Assembly: GCF_030247195.1 (NCBI RefSeq)
Contig: NC_080672.1
Location: 13,640,001 to 13,704,000 of the forward strand
Direction of reading: 5' to 3'
DNA from: Topomyia yanbarensis
Taxonomy: Eukaryota > Arthropoda > Insecta > Diptera > Culicidae
Length of the DNA stretch: 64,000 nt
The first letter of the stretch is position 1; every line of letters starts with the position of its first letter. The translations under genes were made by a program, and so were the position numbers. Of this stretch, positions 1-10,659 are shown in pieces. The notes under the pieces were generated by a model. That model was not told the origin of the DNA. It did not search any database and saw only the letters and a list, made by a program, of their open reading frames with translations.

Positions 1-589
1 GATAATCGTTAGTTTGCAATCTACGAATAGCACCGTGCTTCGCAACGCAACGCACACACGTGGAAAGTATCTTTTGAAAATTTTCATCGTCAAACATCCA
101 TATTATCCAGGTAAGTTAAATATTTTTCTGAGATAGCCATAAATTTCCTTAATTATAGTACATATACAAGCTATGAATAGAACTGAATTAAATTTGAGTT
201 GATATAGTTTTCCACATTTGAAAATAGTTATAGTTGTCTCTTGATTTAAACATTTAGCAAATTTTCTCAGGACTACAAATATTTTATTTGCTATGTAGGA
301 TGTATTATCAAACATTTTTTCGCGAGGGGCTCTCTTCTACACTAAAATGCAAAAAAACTTTAAAACAGCAGACAAAAAATAGTTTTGTTTTCGCAAACCT
401 TCACAATTACATCGCACACATGAAATTAGCTTGGTTTTTAACAAATATTTTATATTAGCAGAAAATTACACAACTTAGAAATAGATAGAGAAATAGCTGT
501 GTGTTGTGACAGTTGCCACGAACACGAAGGGAGAAAGTGAAAGAGAGTGCGAATGAGATAGAGAGATAGAGATAGATAGAGGGCATATC

Positions 590-862
590 TTATAAAGTAA
601 ACAACATATCGAAAAACAAAAATAATAGTGTCCAATGGTCACGTTATACCTTTCATTTGAAACTAGTTTCATTAAGATCGGTTCAGCCATTGCTGAGATA
701 ATTACATGACATTTTGTACATACACACATACATACATACAGACATTGTCTCAATTTGTCGAGCTGAGTCGATTGGTATATGAGACCCGGCCCTCCGGGCT
801 TCGGAAGAAGTTTTCAAAGTTTGAGCGAATCCTATACATTTCTTTTGTAAGAAATGTAAAAA
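590..862 (-). repeat. Dispersed CCCGGAGGGCC-type repeat, copy 1
   Basis: About 270 bp is repeated at 1714-1992 with high similarity. Both copies begin near AAGTAAACAACATATCGAAA, carry a TACATACA-type microsatellite in the middle and a GC hairpin motif (CGGCCCTCCGGGC), and end in the short palindrome ACATTTCTTTTGTAAGAAAT. Read on the minus strand, the order GGCCGGG motif, TCGACTCAG, GTCTGTATGT, GGCTGAACCGAT, TCAAATGAAAGGT is shared with the larger repeat at 44411-45525. All three therefore belong to one superfamily. No transposase is present. Confidence 0.75.
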
Positions 863-1713
863 TGTTGACGTCTTCAACAAATATCTGTAATTTCTTTATT
901 TTAACAATTTCATAGAACATTTAAAGAATTGCAAAAATCAGAAAAAGTTATAATGGAAAAATGATTTTTTGTGTGCCTCTCACAAACAACGCGCTTCATC
1001 TCAACACTATTACATTTTGGAGAGTTTGCATGTCTAGCAAGTTTTCTCGTAATAGAATTTTCTATAAATTTGTCATTGCCATTATGACTCTATATCGAAA
1101 GTTATTGAAAATAAATTGTCTATCTCACCTTTAGGTGCATTATTCACAATTCAATATCCATCAAAAGAAGAGGGCTTACATTGTGAAAAAATGTTCCTAA
1201 CACACCAAATCGCTAAAATCAACTCCTAGAGCACCATTAATTGAACGCATGTTTTGGAACCATTGCGACCACCGTGATGAGTGTAATATAAATGTGAATT
1301 ATATGAAAAAGCTATTATCTACTTCTAGGGGAGTTATATGACGATCTTCGTATTCATATACCATCAAAATTCAAACTCGCGATTCATCGAAATGCGTAAT
1401 GCAAAGGCAAAACATCTCAACTTTGATAAAAGCGAAAAAATTCGCTCTTTATCTTTGTAGTAAACTTTCATATTAATATTCCAGAAACAGTTTTATTGTT
1501 GAGTAAATTCACAAAATACTTTCGGAACTGACTCACGTAGATGTGTTTTCATACCCTGATATTCAAAAATAGTTTTGCCCATAAAACACCAGTAAAGCAA
1601 TACTCTGTACGTAACGATCTCATTTTCGGTTAGTGAAAATTTGTAAGCGAGGAATAAAACACTAAATATTCGCTTCAAATCAGCTGTTTTGACAAAATTA
1701 CCCATATCTCAGA

Positions 1714-1992
1714 AAGTAAACAACATATCGAAAAACAAAAATAATAGTGTCAAATGGGAGGCGTTAGAAGCTTAGGCCTTTCATTTGAAACTAGTTTCAT
1801 TAAGATCGGTTCATCCATTGCTGAGATAATTACATGACATATTATATATACATCCATAGATACACACATATACAGACATTGTCTCAATTTGTCGAGCTGA
1901 GTCGATTGGTATAGTTGACTCTGCCCTCCGGGCCTCGGAAAAAGTTTTCAAAGTTTGAGCGAATCCTATACATTTCTTTTGTAAGAAATGTA
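1714..1992 (-). repeat. Dispersed CCCGGAGGGCC-type repeat, copy 2
   Basis: This is the second copy of the repeat at 590-862 in the same orientation, with the same end palindrome. It has a small extra block after the AATAATAGTGTCAAATGG segment and a slightly different microsatellite. The two copies sit about 1.1 kb apart inside the SerT intron. Confidence 0.75.
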
Positions 1993-3889
1993 ATAAGAAA
2001 TATAAAACAAAGGTCCAATCCATTCCATGTAGCCCACAGACAAACGGGGCTGTTGAAAGACAAAATTAAAGTTGCATTGCGTTGCGTTGCGTTGTGACGA
2101 TGATTTTGGCGGATTGCACACTGACTTCATCATGTTTGACTGCTGATTATCTAATAAGAGTTGCTTAGGAAATGGTAAGTAGGAATTCATACCAATCCGA
2201 CCCACATTAAAACCTCAACAGCATTATAGCCATCATTTTCGGCCGCCCCCATCTCCATCGTTCACGGGGAAGGATAAAGGATAAGGTAGACAGGAAGTGT
2301 TGATGCTCCACCTACTTAACGGAAGGACGACGATTCATCAGACTCTTCCATTGGTGTCGCGGAGTTGGTAGTTTGGAAGGGTATCAGGTCTAGGATTCGC
2401 TCCAATCAAGCGATGCGACCTGTAAAACATATTTTATTAGGTAGTTGTTTAGTTAGTCTTTGAGTGCACGATCACTCGAAAAAGAGATCTTGTTTAGTTT
2501 TTGTTTTTTTTTAAACTCTGGGCAGCCGGCTACCGAGAGTATACTATGTTCCCTAAACAAAAGGAATTTGAACTCCACTCTGCCGACCGTGTGAGTATTG
2601 CCTAGAAAAGCTAATCTTATCTGCGTAATGGACCGGATCACTATTTATTGAAACATTATTTGGACAGAATTCGCTACTTCTTCTCTACGATATATTTATT
2701 GTCTTGAAAACTACCGAGTGACACATTATACAGGCTAGAGTGACAAGCTAGAGTGACACATTATACAGGCAAAAATAGCGCGAGATGTTATAAATCAAGG
2801 AAAGTATTTCTTATTTTCTATATCAGATTGTTTGTGGAATACAAGTATACGAGCGATAATAACGAACACTGAAGGGAAATATAAAGGATTGTTAACCTGA
2901 TGCACGGGCTTGTTAGCAATAACGGAGCTTGAAATTAGGTTCATAAAAACAGACGCGGCGAATTTTCAATACGTATTGACCCGTGATCATAGATACTAGT
3001 CAGATTATTCGTATTGGGGCTAATCTCCGATCAACTATTAATTTTTACGGCAATGTTTTCTCGACTAGATCTGTTCGCACCCTCTCATTCTGCTACTATC
3101 GGCAGAAGGCTAATAGCACCCAGTCGTCGCCGGTCTAAGGACCAAATGTCATCAATAGACTTAGACTCGCGTGGAGGCATGAGATAAGAAACTTGTGAGA
3201 ATTTTGTTATCCCACCGTTTGACGACCGAAAGACAAAATTAAAGTTGCATTGAGGCGAAAATGGTTTGTTTACTTTATCATCCCGTAACATCTGACCGCA
3301 TATCCGCAATCCTGAACGAAGAGATAATTTCTTCAAAACTTGCCCAAATAGACAAATTTTGCGGTAGATGAGTAGTATTTACTGTGGAAAATCGAAATCC
3401 GTTCACATTTTAGGATAGATCACAAAGGCCAAAGAACTTACTGATCCCCGTACGACATCATTTCAATGATACCCAATGGGTCTATTTATGAAAATTGTGA
3501 AATTACCCAGAACCATGACAAGTTATCAACAGACATTTTTAGCGACAAATGTTGAGCATACAATTTGCTATAAATAGCAATATACTGAACATGTATTCGA
3601 TGTACTCATAAAAATCGAATGTTTGTAATAGCAAATTTACTCTTACTATTACAAAACAATCAAATATCCATTAAAAGATGCTGGTGAAGAGTTTTCAAAA
3701 GTTTTTCCAATATACAGCAACACGTGTAAAGAATCATGAAATCATGAAATATGAGGAAATGAGACCATTTCATTTCATACATCATGATTTTTTTTCGGAT
3801 GTTTCATATTTCTTGCTGTTCCACCTCTATGTTGCAATATCAGCGACAGCCTGATGGCTGACAAATCGAAACACCCTGTAGGGTCAATC

Positions 3890-4555
3890 ACAATTGGTTG
3901 GAATACGTTCTGAAGATGAAAATAGTGTTTATCCCAGCGGAAGTCGCTTTAATCCGGTTCCATCACCTACGCCATCATTCAACTTGTTGGCCCAAGTGGA
4001 ACGTTTCGTTAGAGTTTAGAATCCCGTGTATATAGAAGATGACAAAATAGAGATGCGACTACACGATTTGAAACCGCGTACTTGCCCCAAATAGATTGAA
4101 AAATACCTGTCGCAATACGGACAAGTGGAGTCCGATACACCTGATACATGGAGAAAGATATATTCCTTCCCACCTGTCTATACAGTTTACGTGCCGTAAT
4201 GGTGGCGGTCGTTTACGGCCAGCAAATTTGATCAACCGCCCAGTACGAGTAAGTCATTCTACGTTTGCCCAATGGCAAGTGTAAAAGACACGAAAGAGCA
4301 TCTTGAGCACCAATCACCAAAACTGTTAAAATATGATGCAAACGACAACGAAAAGGGAACTTCAAGATGCAATAGGCGAGCAAATAACTATTTCCCTGGC
4401 ACGAAAAAGGTCTCATTTAAAAGCTTGGTATCGTTGGTTCAGCGGGGTCAACATTGTCTAAGTATTGAACGGAAAAATAGAGTGGGCAGCAAACGAAGTC
4501 CAGATAATCCAGTTCCGGTTCAAGTGCTACCCCAACTAGACGCTAAAGAGTGAAT
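3890..4555 (+). pseudogene. Gag-like RRM/CCHC ORF, decayed copy (i)
   Basis: The translation gives EYVLKMKI, then RFHHLRHHSTCWPKW, then (about 4040-4150) DDKIEMRLHDLKPRTC, KYLSQYGQVES and DTWRKIY. These match in order the intact copy at 39873-40886 (EYLLKVKM, YHHLRNV, VDVKLHDLSPRT, KYMSQYGEVES, DTWRNFF). An in-frame TAG follows the RTCPK segment, and at least one frameshift separates the two blocks. After about 4200 the resemblance fades; an open frame of 93 codons (4272-4553) may be the remnant of its C-terminal part. The reading is from aligned motifs only. Confidence 0.65.
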
Positions 4556-6215
4556 TCATCAATCGGTTTTTTTTTGTTCAAAAACTTATACATCGCTGAG
4601 CTATTTTTATTACGGTAGTCGCTAGAAATTTGTCTGCACTTTTTATCATAATTTCTATTATCAGCCGATAAGCCGATCTTTCAGTGGAAAAAGTGTAATG
4701 ATGGATTAACGCTTTAAAGTGATAATGTACGTCATTGTCTGCTTCTAATTCCACTTTTAATACGTTACATACAGATAGGAAGAAAAGTATGCAAGACAGT
4801 ATGCAGACCATGTATCAAAAGCGTACGATATTCACCAATTATAACTAATTCGACTAAGACTATTTTTCCGAGAAGCCGTTTCTATTGTCACAAATATGTT
4901 TGCCATCTTGAATACTGAATCGAATGATTGATTTACTCGTGCCAAATAAGCAAAAACGAATAAGGCACATTGCGAATGGCTAAAGTCCAATAATAAAATT
5001 TTCCATACCGGCCGTCATCGCGTTCAAGCGGGATCAAACTGACTTCAACCACATTCTAAAGTTCGAAAATTCAACCTATTTAGCATAAAAAAGCCAAAAA
5101 CACCGATACCGCTCTTTGATTGATTGTTCTACCCAACTCGGTGTGATTCCCGTTGACGATTGTCATTACCATTCGAACATCCAATGACAATCACCATTTG
5201 TTTCATGCTCCTCGGTGAATCAGACACGAAGCGCGTAGTATGATAATCTCCTGCTGTCGAAAACGGCAAAACTGAATTAAGTTCGAATTTATCAAAACTG
5301 GTCAAGCTATATGTCAGCTTTGCCCGTTTGGTATGGGGTAAGTGCTGGTGATCAGTTTTGATTTGTCGTGTGACATCTAAGTAGGCGTTCAGATTGGTTC
5401 GCTATAGGTAATAACACACGTGCTCACACTGAACCAATATTAGAGGAAATATGAAATTGTGGCTATACGAGGGTTTTTTTTTAAGAAAATCCGATGTTCC
5501 AGTACAGATATGAAGGCATATCAGTCCCATAACCCTCTGGAAAATCTAGCGACAGGTATGACACTCTCTACTTTTCCTTCGTTGGAGTCTAAATCTAAGA
5601 TGTATCGTGCGTATAACATGTTCTATGCGAAGATCCATAGTCGATTTGTAATTTAGCTATATACTTGAAATATTACATTGAATTTCTCCGAGTTCAAGGG
5701 AATATAACCTCTTAAGCCGGAACTCCGTCAGAAAATATTATGATTGAATCGAAGTATTGACGATGGAAACCTAGAGAATGTGTAAGTACTAAGTTCCAAG
5801 TAAATAGGGAATCTCACAGAACGTGGGACAAACATGCGATTATGGGCAGTATTCTGGCAGCAACGGATAATTGTTCCAGGTTCAGAGGCATTCCCTATCT
5901 GCATGGGACAATTATGCGTAGTAATCTTCGTTTGTATGTTGTTCCACTTTTCGCGTTCTTTTAATCGTGACGCAAGTTGAAACTTAAACAGACGTGAAAT
6001 GATATAAAAACGTTTCCTTCAAAAGGAGATTGCTGACATAGAACATTTCGCTATCCGGGGACCAAAGCCGTTGCAATGAAAACTATTCATTTCAGTAAAT
6101 GACTGCAGCATTCGCATCCCACCGGGGGGGGGGGGAATCGATAGTAAAGAAATATTAAGAAAAGCGAATAGGGAAAAAAAAGTTCAATAGATAGATTTTT
6201 TTTAATCTCACTCAC

Positions 6216-6717
6216 CCTTCAAAGCAGGACAAATCCGTTTCCAAATCGTGAGGCAACCGCACCGATGAAACTGCCCCAGGGCCAGTTCCATGTAGAACAA
6301 CGGCAGCCCACCAAACAGTAGCATAATACAGTACGGGATGAGAAAGGCACCGCCCCCGTTCTGGTAGCATATGTACGGGAAGCGCCAAACATTTCCCAAA
6401 TCTACCGCAAATCCGATAACCGCTAGCAGGAACTCAGTCTTCTGACTCCACGTCTCCCGGCGCCTCTCACCGGTCAGCGTAACAACCAGGGCTCGTTCCT
6501 TGTTTCCGCCGAGATGAGCCCCTTTCGGATTGAGAGCCGTCGTTTCCTTCGCCCGATCATTCGAGTTCGGATCCGTGTCACCATCCCCGCCAGGATCGGG
6601 CCCTGCATCGCCCGTCACATCCCCATTCGAATGCCAGGATTCTCGCTTTTTGCAGTTACTCTGATCGTAGCTGGCGTTGGCTTTCGTTGTTGTTGTTGTG
6701 CTCGTATCATTCGTCAT
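6216..6717 (-). CDS. SerT: Serotonin transporter, first coding exon (partial CDS)
   Basis: This is the N-terminal 167 residues of an SLC6-family sodium/chloride-coupled monoamine transporter, which clears serotonin at the plasma membrane. Residues 1-85 are a polar, Thr/Asp/Gly-rich cytosolic tail. RRETW (86-90) precedes TM1 (about 95-118), with [13 protein letters not shown] carrying Asp106, the monoamine-binding aspartate of the family. TM2 (about 123-145) contains [14 protein letters not shown]. The following [17 protein letters not shown] is SERT-like and not DAT-like. The start is the first ATG after an in-frame TAG at 6769-6771, and its context is good (AAAATGA). The exon ends after one base of a Gly codon at donor GTGAGT (6215-6210). 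A strong acceptor, a pyrimidine tract then TTAG, places the exon start at 6776, leaving 59 bp of 5' UTR. Later exons are not in the window. Confidence 0.93.
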
Positions 6718-7056
6718 TTTCTTCACCGACCGGGTCGATTGGCACCGGAGTCGGCATGCAATTCGCGCCTACTCTGCTAACGAAACAAGAAAAGACAGAG
6801 AAAATTGCATTGATTTGACGCAACATATACACGTTACATCGGTAGTACGTGACTTTCAAACCTTCTGCTTACCTGGTGATGACGTGATTGAATTTGAACA
6901 CGAACGTCGTTCTACTGTACCCCTACAGCGATGAAATTCTTCGCTTTTTCTTACATTTGGAAGGAAGGTATAAGAAACTAACAAATTGCCATAAAATAAA
7001 AAACCCCGGTTTTGTGACAAACTTCTCCGTTAGTTTTTTTCAGCCAGTGAATTTAC

Positions 7057-7190
7057 CCCGAAGCTCCCGGATCCGTTGCAAACAGTTGCGATGTGCGCGC
7101 CGCGATGGCAGACCCGGTGGCGGTGAAGATGGTCACCGCAAACCACTTCAAGATTCTAATCTCGTGTAATATTATTCCCGGTGCTCTCAT
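7057..7190 (-). other. Candidate 5' UTR exon of SerT with an upstream ORF
   Basis: On the SerT strand a GC-rich block ends in a consensus donor (GGG followed by GTAAAT at 7056), and the next good acceptor is the one before the SerT exon (6777). The block contains an ATG-initiated frame of 45 codons (MRAPGIILHEI at its start) that looks signal-peptide-like but ends just past the donor. If the splice is real, this frame would run past the SerT ATG in another frame. Promoter and left boundary are not visible. A non-exonic GC island is an alternative. Confidence 0.3.
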
Positions 7191-8062
7191 TATTGCCTGA
7201 CCATAATGTTGCTGTCATTGTGAACGAATGGCCAACGGGTGCTGCGACATCTATGGAGGAGCAAGAAGGAGAAAAAAAAATGGAAAAGGTATATTTAATG
7301 GGAAGTAATGCTGTTGCTGGCTTATGTCGCGGTTTCGCTGTTTCGTGCGAAAAAAATATGAAAAAACACGTGCGTGCAAGGAAACGGCAAAAGACCCATT
7401 CAAAACCCAAGTACTTAAAAGTTGTCCACTCATATCTCAAAAACAGAATTTCCCGGCGATTTTTTTCTTCTCTCCGGATGTTTCGGTTACCACTAATGAC
7501 ATCGTCATCTTTGACTTTCAACATCACCGACAACAGAACGGTGGGGGTTGGTTGATGCCAACCGTGCGTTCAGATGGAAAATTATTTGTCTGTTTGTATT
7601 TACGCACCCACTAACGAATGATATTGATGCTACCCGTTTGAGGGGAGAAACAACAGAACATTTATCCTTAACCACAAAAGACAGGTAAGAGGCTTTAAAT
7701 CATGCTGGTTCTTGAGTGTGTGAAAATGTGTTTTATTTTTTCTTGATATTGCAAGAAAATCTGCTGATCAAAGCAAGCGTGTGGTTATGATACAACAGTA
7801 GAATAATCGTTTCACGTGTTTGTTCTACATCTGATATAACAACTATTTTCGATCATATTTACCTCTACTACGGCAAGCAATCTTTGGGTGTGTTTGGACA
7901 AATCCCATCCACATAAACTGCACCATTCGAGTTGTTTAGTTTTGATTTCTTTCTATTTTCCAATAGGTAGCACAATCGTTCATATCAGTCCAGTTCATTC
8001 GATCAAAATTTAGTCAACTTAAAGGAGTACCTATTGTTGTTCTGCCTTTGAAAAAAGTTGAT
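7191..8062. other. Non-coding stretch upstream of SerT
   Basis: I see no gene here. The overlapping ORFs at 7156-7614 on both strands lack good starts and recognisable domains. The sequence is otherwise AT-rich and of low repetition within the window. Confidence 0.4.
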
Positions 8063-8598
8063 GAAAATTAGCTTGAGTAGATTAAAAATCACGAAAATTA
8101 TTCTTGTCAAAATTTGGTCGCTTAAAACATCAATGAATTTGGTTTACACATATTGCATAGAGCGAGTAAAGGCGCTTTAACCTAGGCTTTATGAGCCAGG
8201 GCAAGGTGTAAATACATCTGTCCCATCCCAAAGGAGGACATTAACCTTCTTAGCCAAGTCACTCCCAACGATTTATCATATCCCCTTTAAACTGAAACGG
8301 TCGGTACGGTTGTCCTCGTTTCTTCCTCCTTCGAGATTCAAAAGGATTCGCTACTTTGATCATTCATTGAATGAAGAATTTAATTACCGTATAATTTTGA
8401 ATCATCTTTAAAACAAACTCTGCACAGTAGCCCCGGCCCTTTTAATATTTGCGACATATTACATATAATATGCTTCAAATACTGATGTTGACAAGAAAAA
8501 CAACAAATTGTAACTGCAGTGTTTTCCAGAATGCTTTTCAATACTGGCTGTGTAAGGGTTAGAATGGAATAGAATAGAAAATTAGCTTGAGTAGATTA
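8063..8598 (+). mobile_element. 5'-truncated LINE tail, copy 1, with 22-bp target duplication
   Basis: The insert (8085-8576) ends in a (GAATA)n-like tail after AATACTGGCTGTGTAAGGGT. It is flanked by a 22-bp direct repeat at 8063-8084 and 8577-8598 (beginning GAAAATTAGCTTGAG). From 8159 on it matches the insert at 19321-19745 over about 420 bp. Non-coding 3' sequence, a simple-repeat tail, 5' truncation and a long target-site duplication together indicate target-primed reverse transcription by a LINE. The family is not named here, and no coding part is present. Confidence 0.85.
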
Positions 8599-8767
8599 TT
8601 CCATTTTCCCATATTGATGTAATCAGTCAGTTCTCGGGACGAACGGTACTTCTACTGACACGATTGGTTCAAAATGATTGTATGAATAATTGTGCGAAGA
8701 GGGGAGTTTTGAAACAGGTGTAGGATGGGGATCTGAGGGGAGAGGGGTGGTGTGGCACAGGCATGAC

Positions 8768-8914
<147 letters not shown>

Positions 8915-8984
8915 GAGTGAGGAAAAGCCCATTTGAAGTAATTTCGCAAATGCGCGTAAAAACCTTTCTATATTTTCAAATACA

Positions 8985-9624
8985 GACGATTCACAATATT
9001 TCGAATGCACATACCATCTGGTAATGTTTAGTAGGGTGGGACACAAATTAGATTAGGATAGCAAAAAAATTCTTATGATAAATCCAAGATTGCTGTTGGC
9101 TTGTGAAATCATGTGGGAATAGCGATCTCTGAAAGACAATTGAGAGTCCAACAGTACTCCAAGGTCCCTGACAAGTGACACTCTTGCAATCTATTTTCCA
9201 GAAACAGTGTAGTTCCACAGAATTGGATTTTTTCTACCACTGAAAGAACTTACAGAGCATTTGAATACACTGACTGATTTCTAGCACATCAATTACAAAA
9301 TTCATGTTGTTGCCATTGCAGTTCAATGCAGCTCAATTCAGGTCGTATTAAGATAATCAGTTTAAGATCGTCAACATAGATTAGTTTGCATCCTCGTGGA
9401 AGTACATAGCAAATGTCGTTGAAAAACAAGCAAAACAACAGGGGTCCGAGATTACTACCTTGGCGCATACCGAATAAATTGATAAAATTATTTGATTCAC
9501 TATTTCCCGTTTTGATAGCTTTTGAACGCTTATATCTTTTGTTGTATTGAATGGAATTATTCAATTTCTTCGGCCTTTTGTCTAAAATATGTGTAGCAAT
9601 GTTTGGAATATGTAGGACATGCAT
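8985..9624 (-). pseudogene. LINE reverse transcriptase relic (finger/palm to thumb)
   Basis: On the minus strand the frame ending at 9289 reads GMRQGSNLGPLLFCLFFND and later CKLIYVDDLKLI. This is the RT core with its YxDD box (YVDD here). After a frameshift, about 9000-9250 continues with VSLVRDLGVLLDSQLSFRD and ISQANSNLGFIIRI, the region typically just downstream of the catalytic box in Jockey/CR1/I-type LINEs. Stops and frameshifts show it is dead. Neither the 5' EN domain nor a 3' tail is visible nearby. Confidence 0.85.
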
Positions 9625-10118
9625 TATTAGCTGAAAAATAGTGTTTTAAAAAATCTTTCGAAAACTACTTGGAAATGGTGAAAATTTTTAGCTCATCTAG
9701 AGCTGAAGCTAAGAGCCGTCAATATGGTGCACCAAAAGAATACTTAAATGATGGAAAGTTTTAAATATAGGTCCGCTACAGATTTGTTTTTATTATCATT
9801 CGTATTTGGCTGCTGTACGACACCGAGAAGGAAACATTAAATTTGAGCTGCACATTGTGGATGAACAGTTTTGATGTAACGTGCTACTAGCAGAGGCCAT
9901 CATTTTCATTTCCGATGGGTGGAAGAAAAAACCGATTTTTTATTTTATGACCGAAGCTCGTTTCGGATTGATTCCCGCTAATTTCATGCATCGAGCCGGA
10001 TAGCAAGAATTGTGATTTTAGTCGATTTCTATTGGTTAACCTCTTTGGAGGGACGGAGACTCCATTTCAATAAAGTGATTATTATGATTCAACCGGCTCC
10101 GTTGACAGAGAGTAATGA
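9625..10118. other. No feature seen
   Basis: AT-rich sequence between the RT relic and the first TTGGTCGG MITE. No ORF of interest and no repeat shared with the rest of the window was noticed. Confidence 0.4.
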
Positions 10119-10367
10119 TTGGTCGGTGTTAAGTCAGACCAGACTAAGTCGCAAAACATAAAAAATGAGATAATGATGGCACTGAATTTCTCCAACTACT
10201 TTAGATTTTTGCCCAATTTGAAATATATAACAATAAACATAAATTATGGCAAAAATTAATTTCCAATTATAGGGTAAAGGATGCTGCGATTCAAACTTTA
10301 AATTCATTTTTCACGAAATCAATATATTGTCACTTAGTCACTTAGTAACTGAATAAACACCGACCAA
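10119..10367. mobile_element. TTGGTCGG MITE, copy 1
   Basis: A 249-bp non-coding element matching 27788-28038 along its length. The left end is TTGGTCGGTGTTAAGTCAGA; the right end is decayed but still ends CACCGACCAA. The interior shares CTAAGTCGCAAAACATAAAA and TCAATATATTGTCACTTAGT with copy 2. It is a DNA transposon derivative without a gene. Confidence 0.85.
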
Positions 10368-10659
10368 TTAGTTTGCACAGCTCCGTGCTAGTAACGAGGG
10401 CCAATTGGAACGATTTTAAATCAGGTGACTGAAGCACATTCCTGATTGGTACCGACCCGCAAAGCTTGAAGTTTTTGTTCGAAGCTGCTCCTCTTTGTCG
10501 ATCGAAGCAAACGGATTTCTTTCGATGGCCTGCCCATTTGGCTTCAAACACAAACTGAACCAAGTATAAAACCGGGGGTAGTATGCGAATGCATTCGTGT
10601 GTCACTATCGTACTGGCAACATTCGCTTGTCTGGTCATGGTATAGGAGGAAAGGTGTTT

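Larger units (their letters stand above)
1..6215 (-). other. SerT intron after first coding exon (partial)
   Basis: The SerT coding exon at 6216-6717 is read on the minus strand and ends in a splice donor, so lower coordinates are intron until the next exon. I found no stretch here resembling the following SerT segment, so the next exon is probably outside the window. The intron holds two copies of a dispersed repeat (590-862, 1714-1992), a gag-like relic (3890-4555), a GA/GATA-rich microsatellite near 527-580 and a G12 homopolymer at 6124-6135. It also holds a moderately GC-rich stretch at about 2220-2420 that looks transposon-derived but that I cannot name. Elsewhere I see only AT-rich sequence with short chance ORFs. 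Confidence 0.7.

Noticed and set aside
6514..6780. Plus-strand Arg/Ile-rich ORF over SerT
   Set aside because: Antisense shadow of the SerT exon.
10565..10640. TATAAAA followed by a short hydrophobic ATG frame, as of a small secreted protein
   Set aside because: The ATG lies upstream of where a TATA-directed start would fall, the frame stops after about 18 codons, and the area adjoins the foldback element. Not enough to call a promoter or gene.
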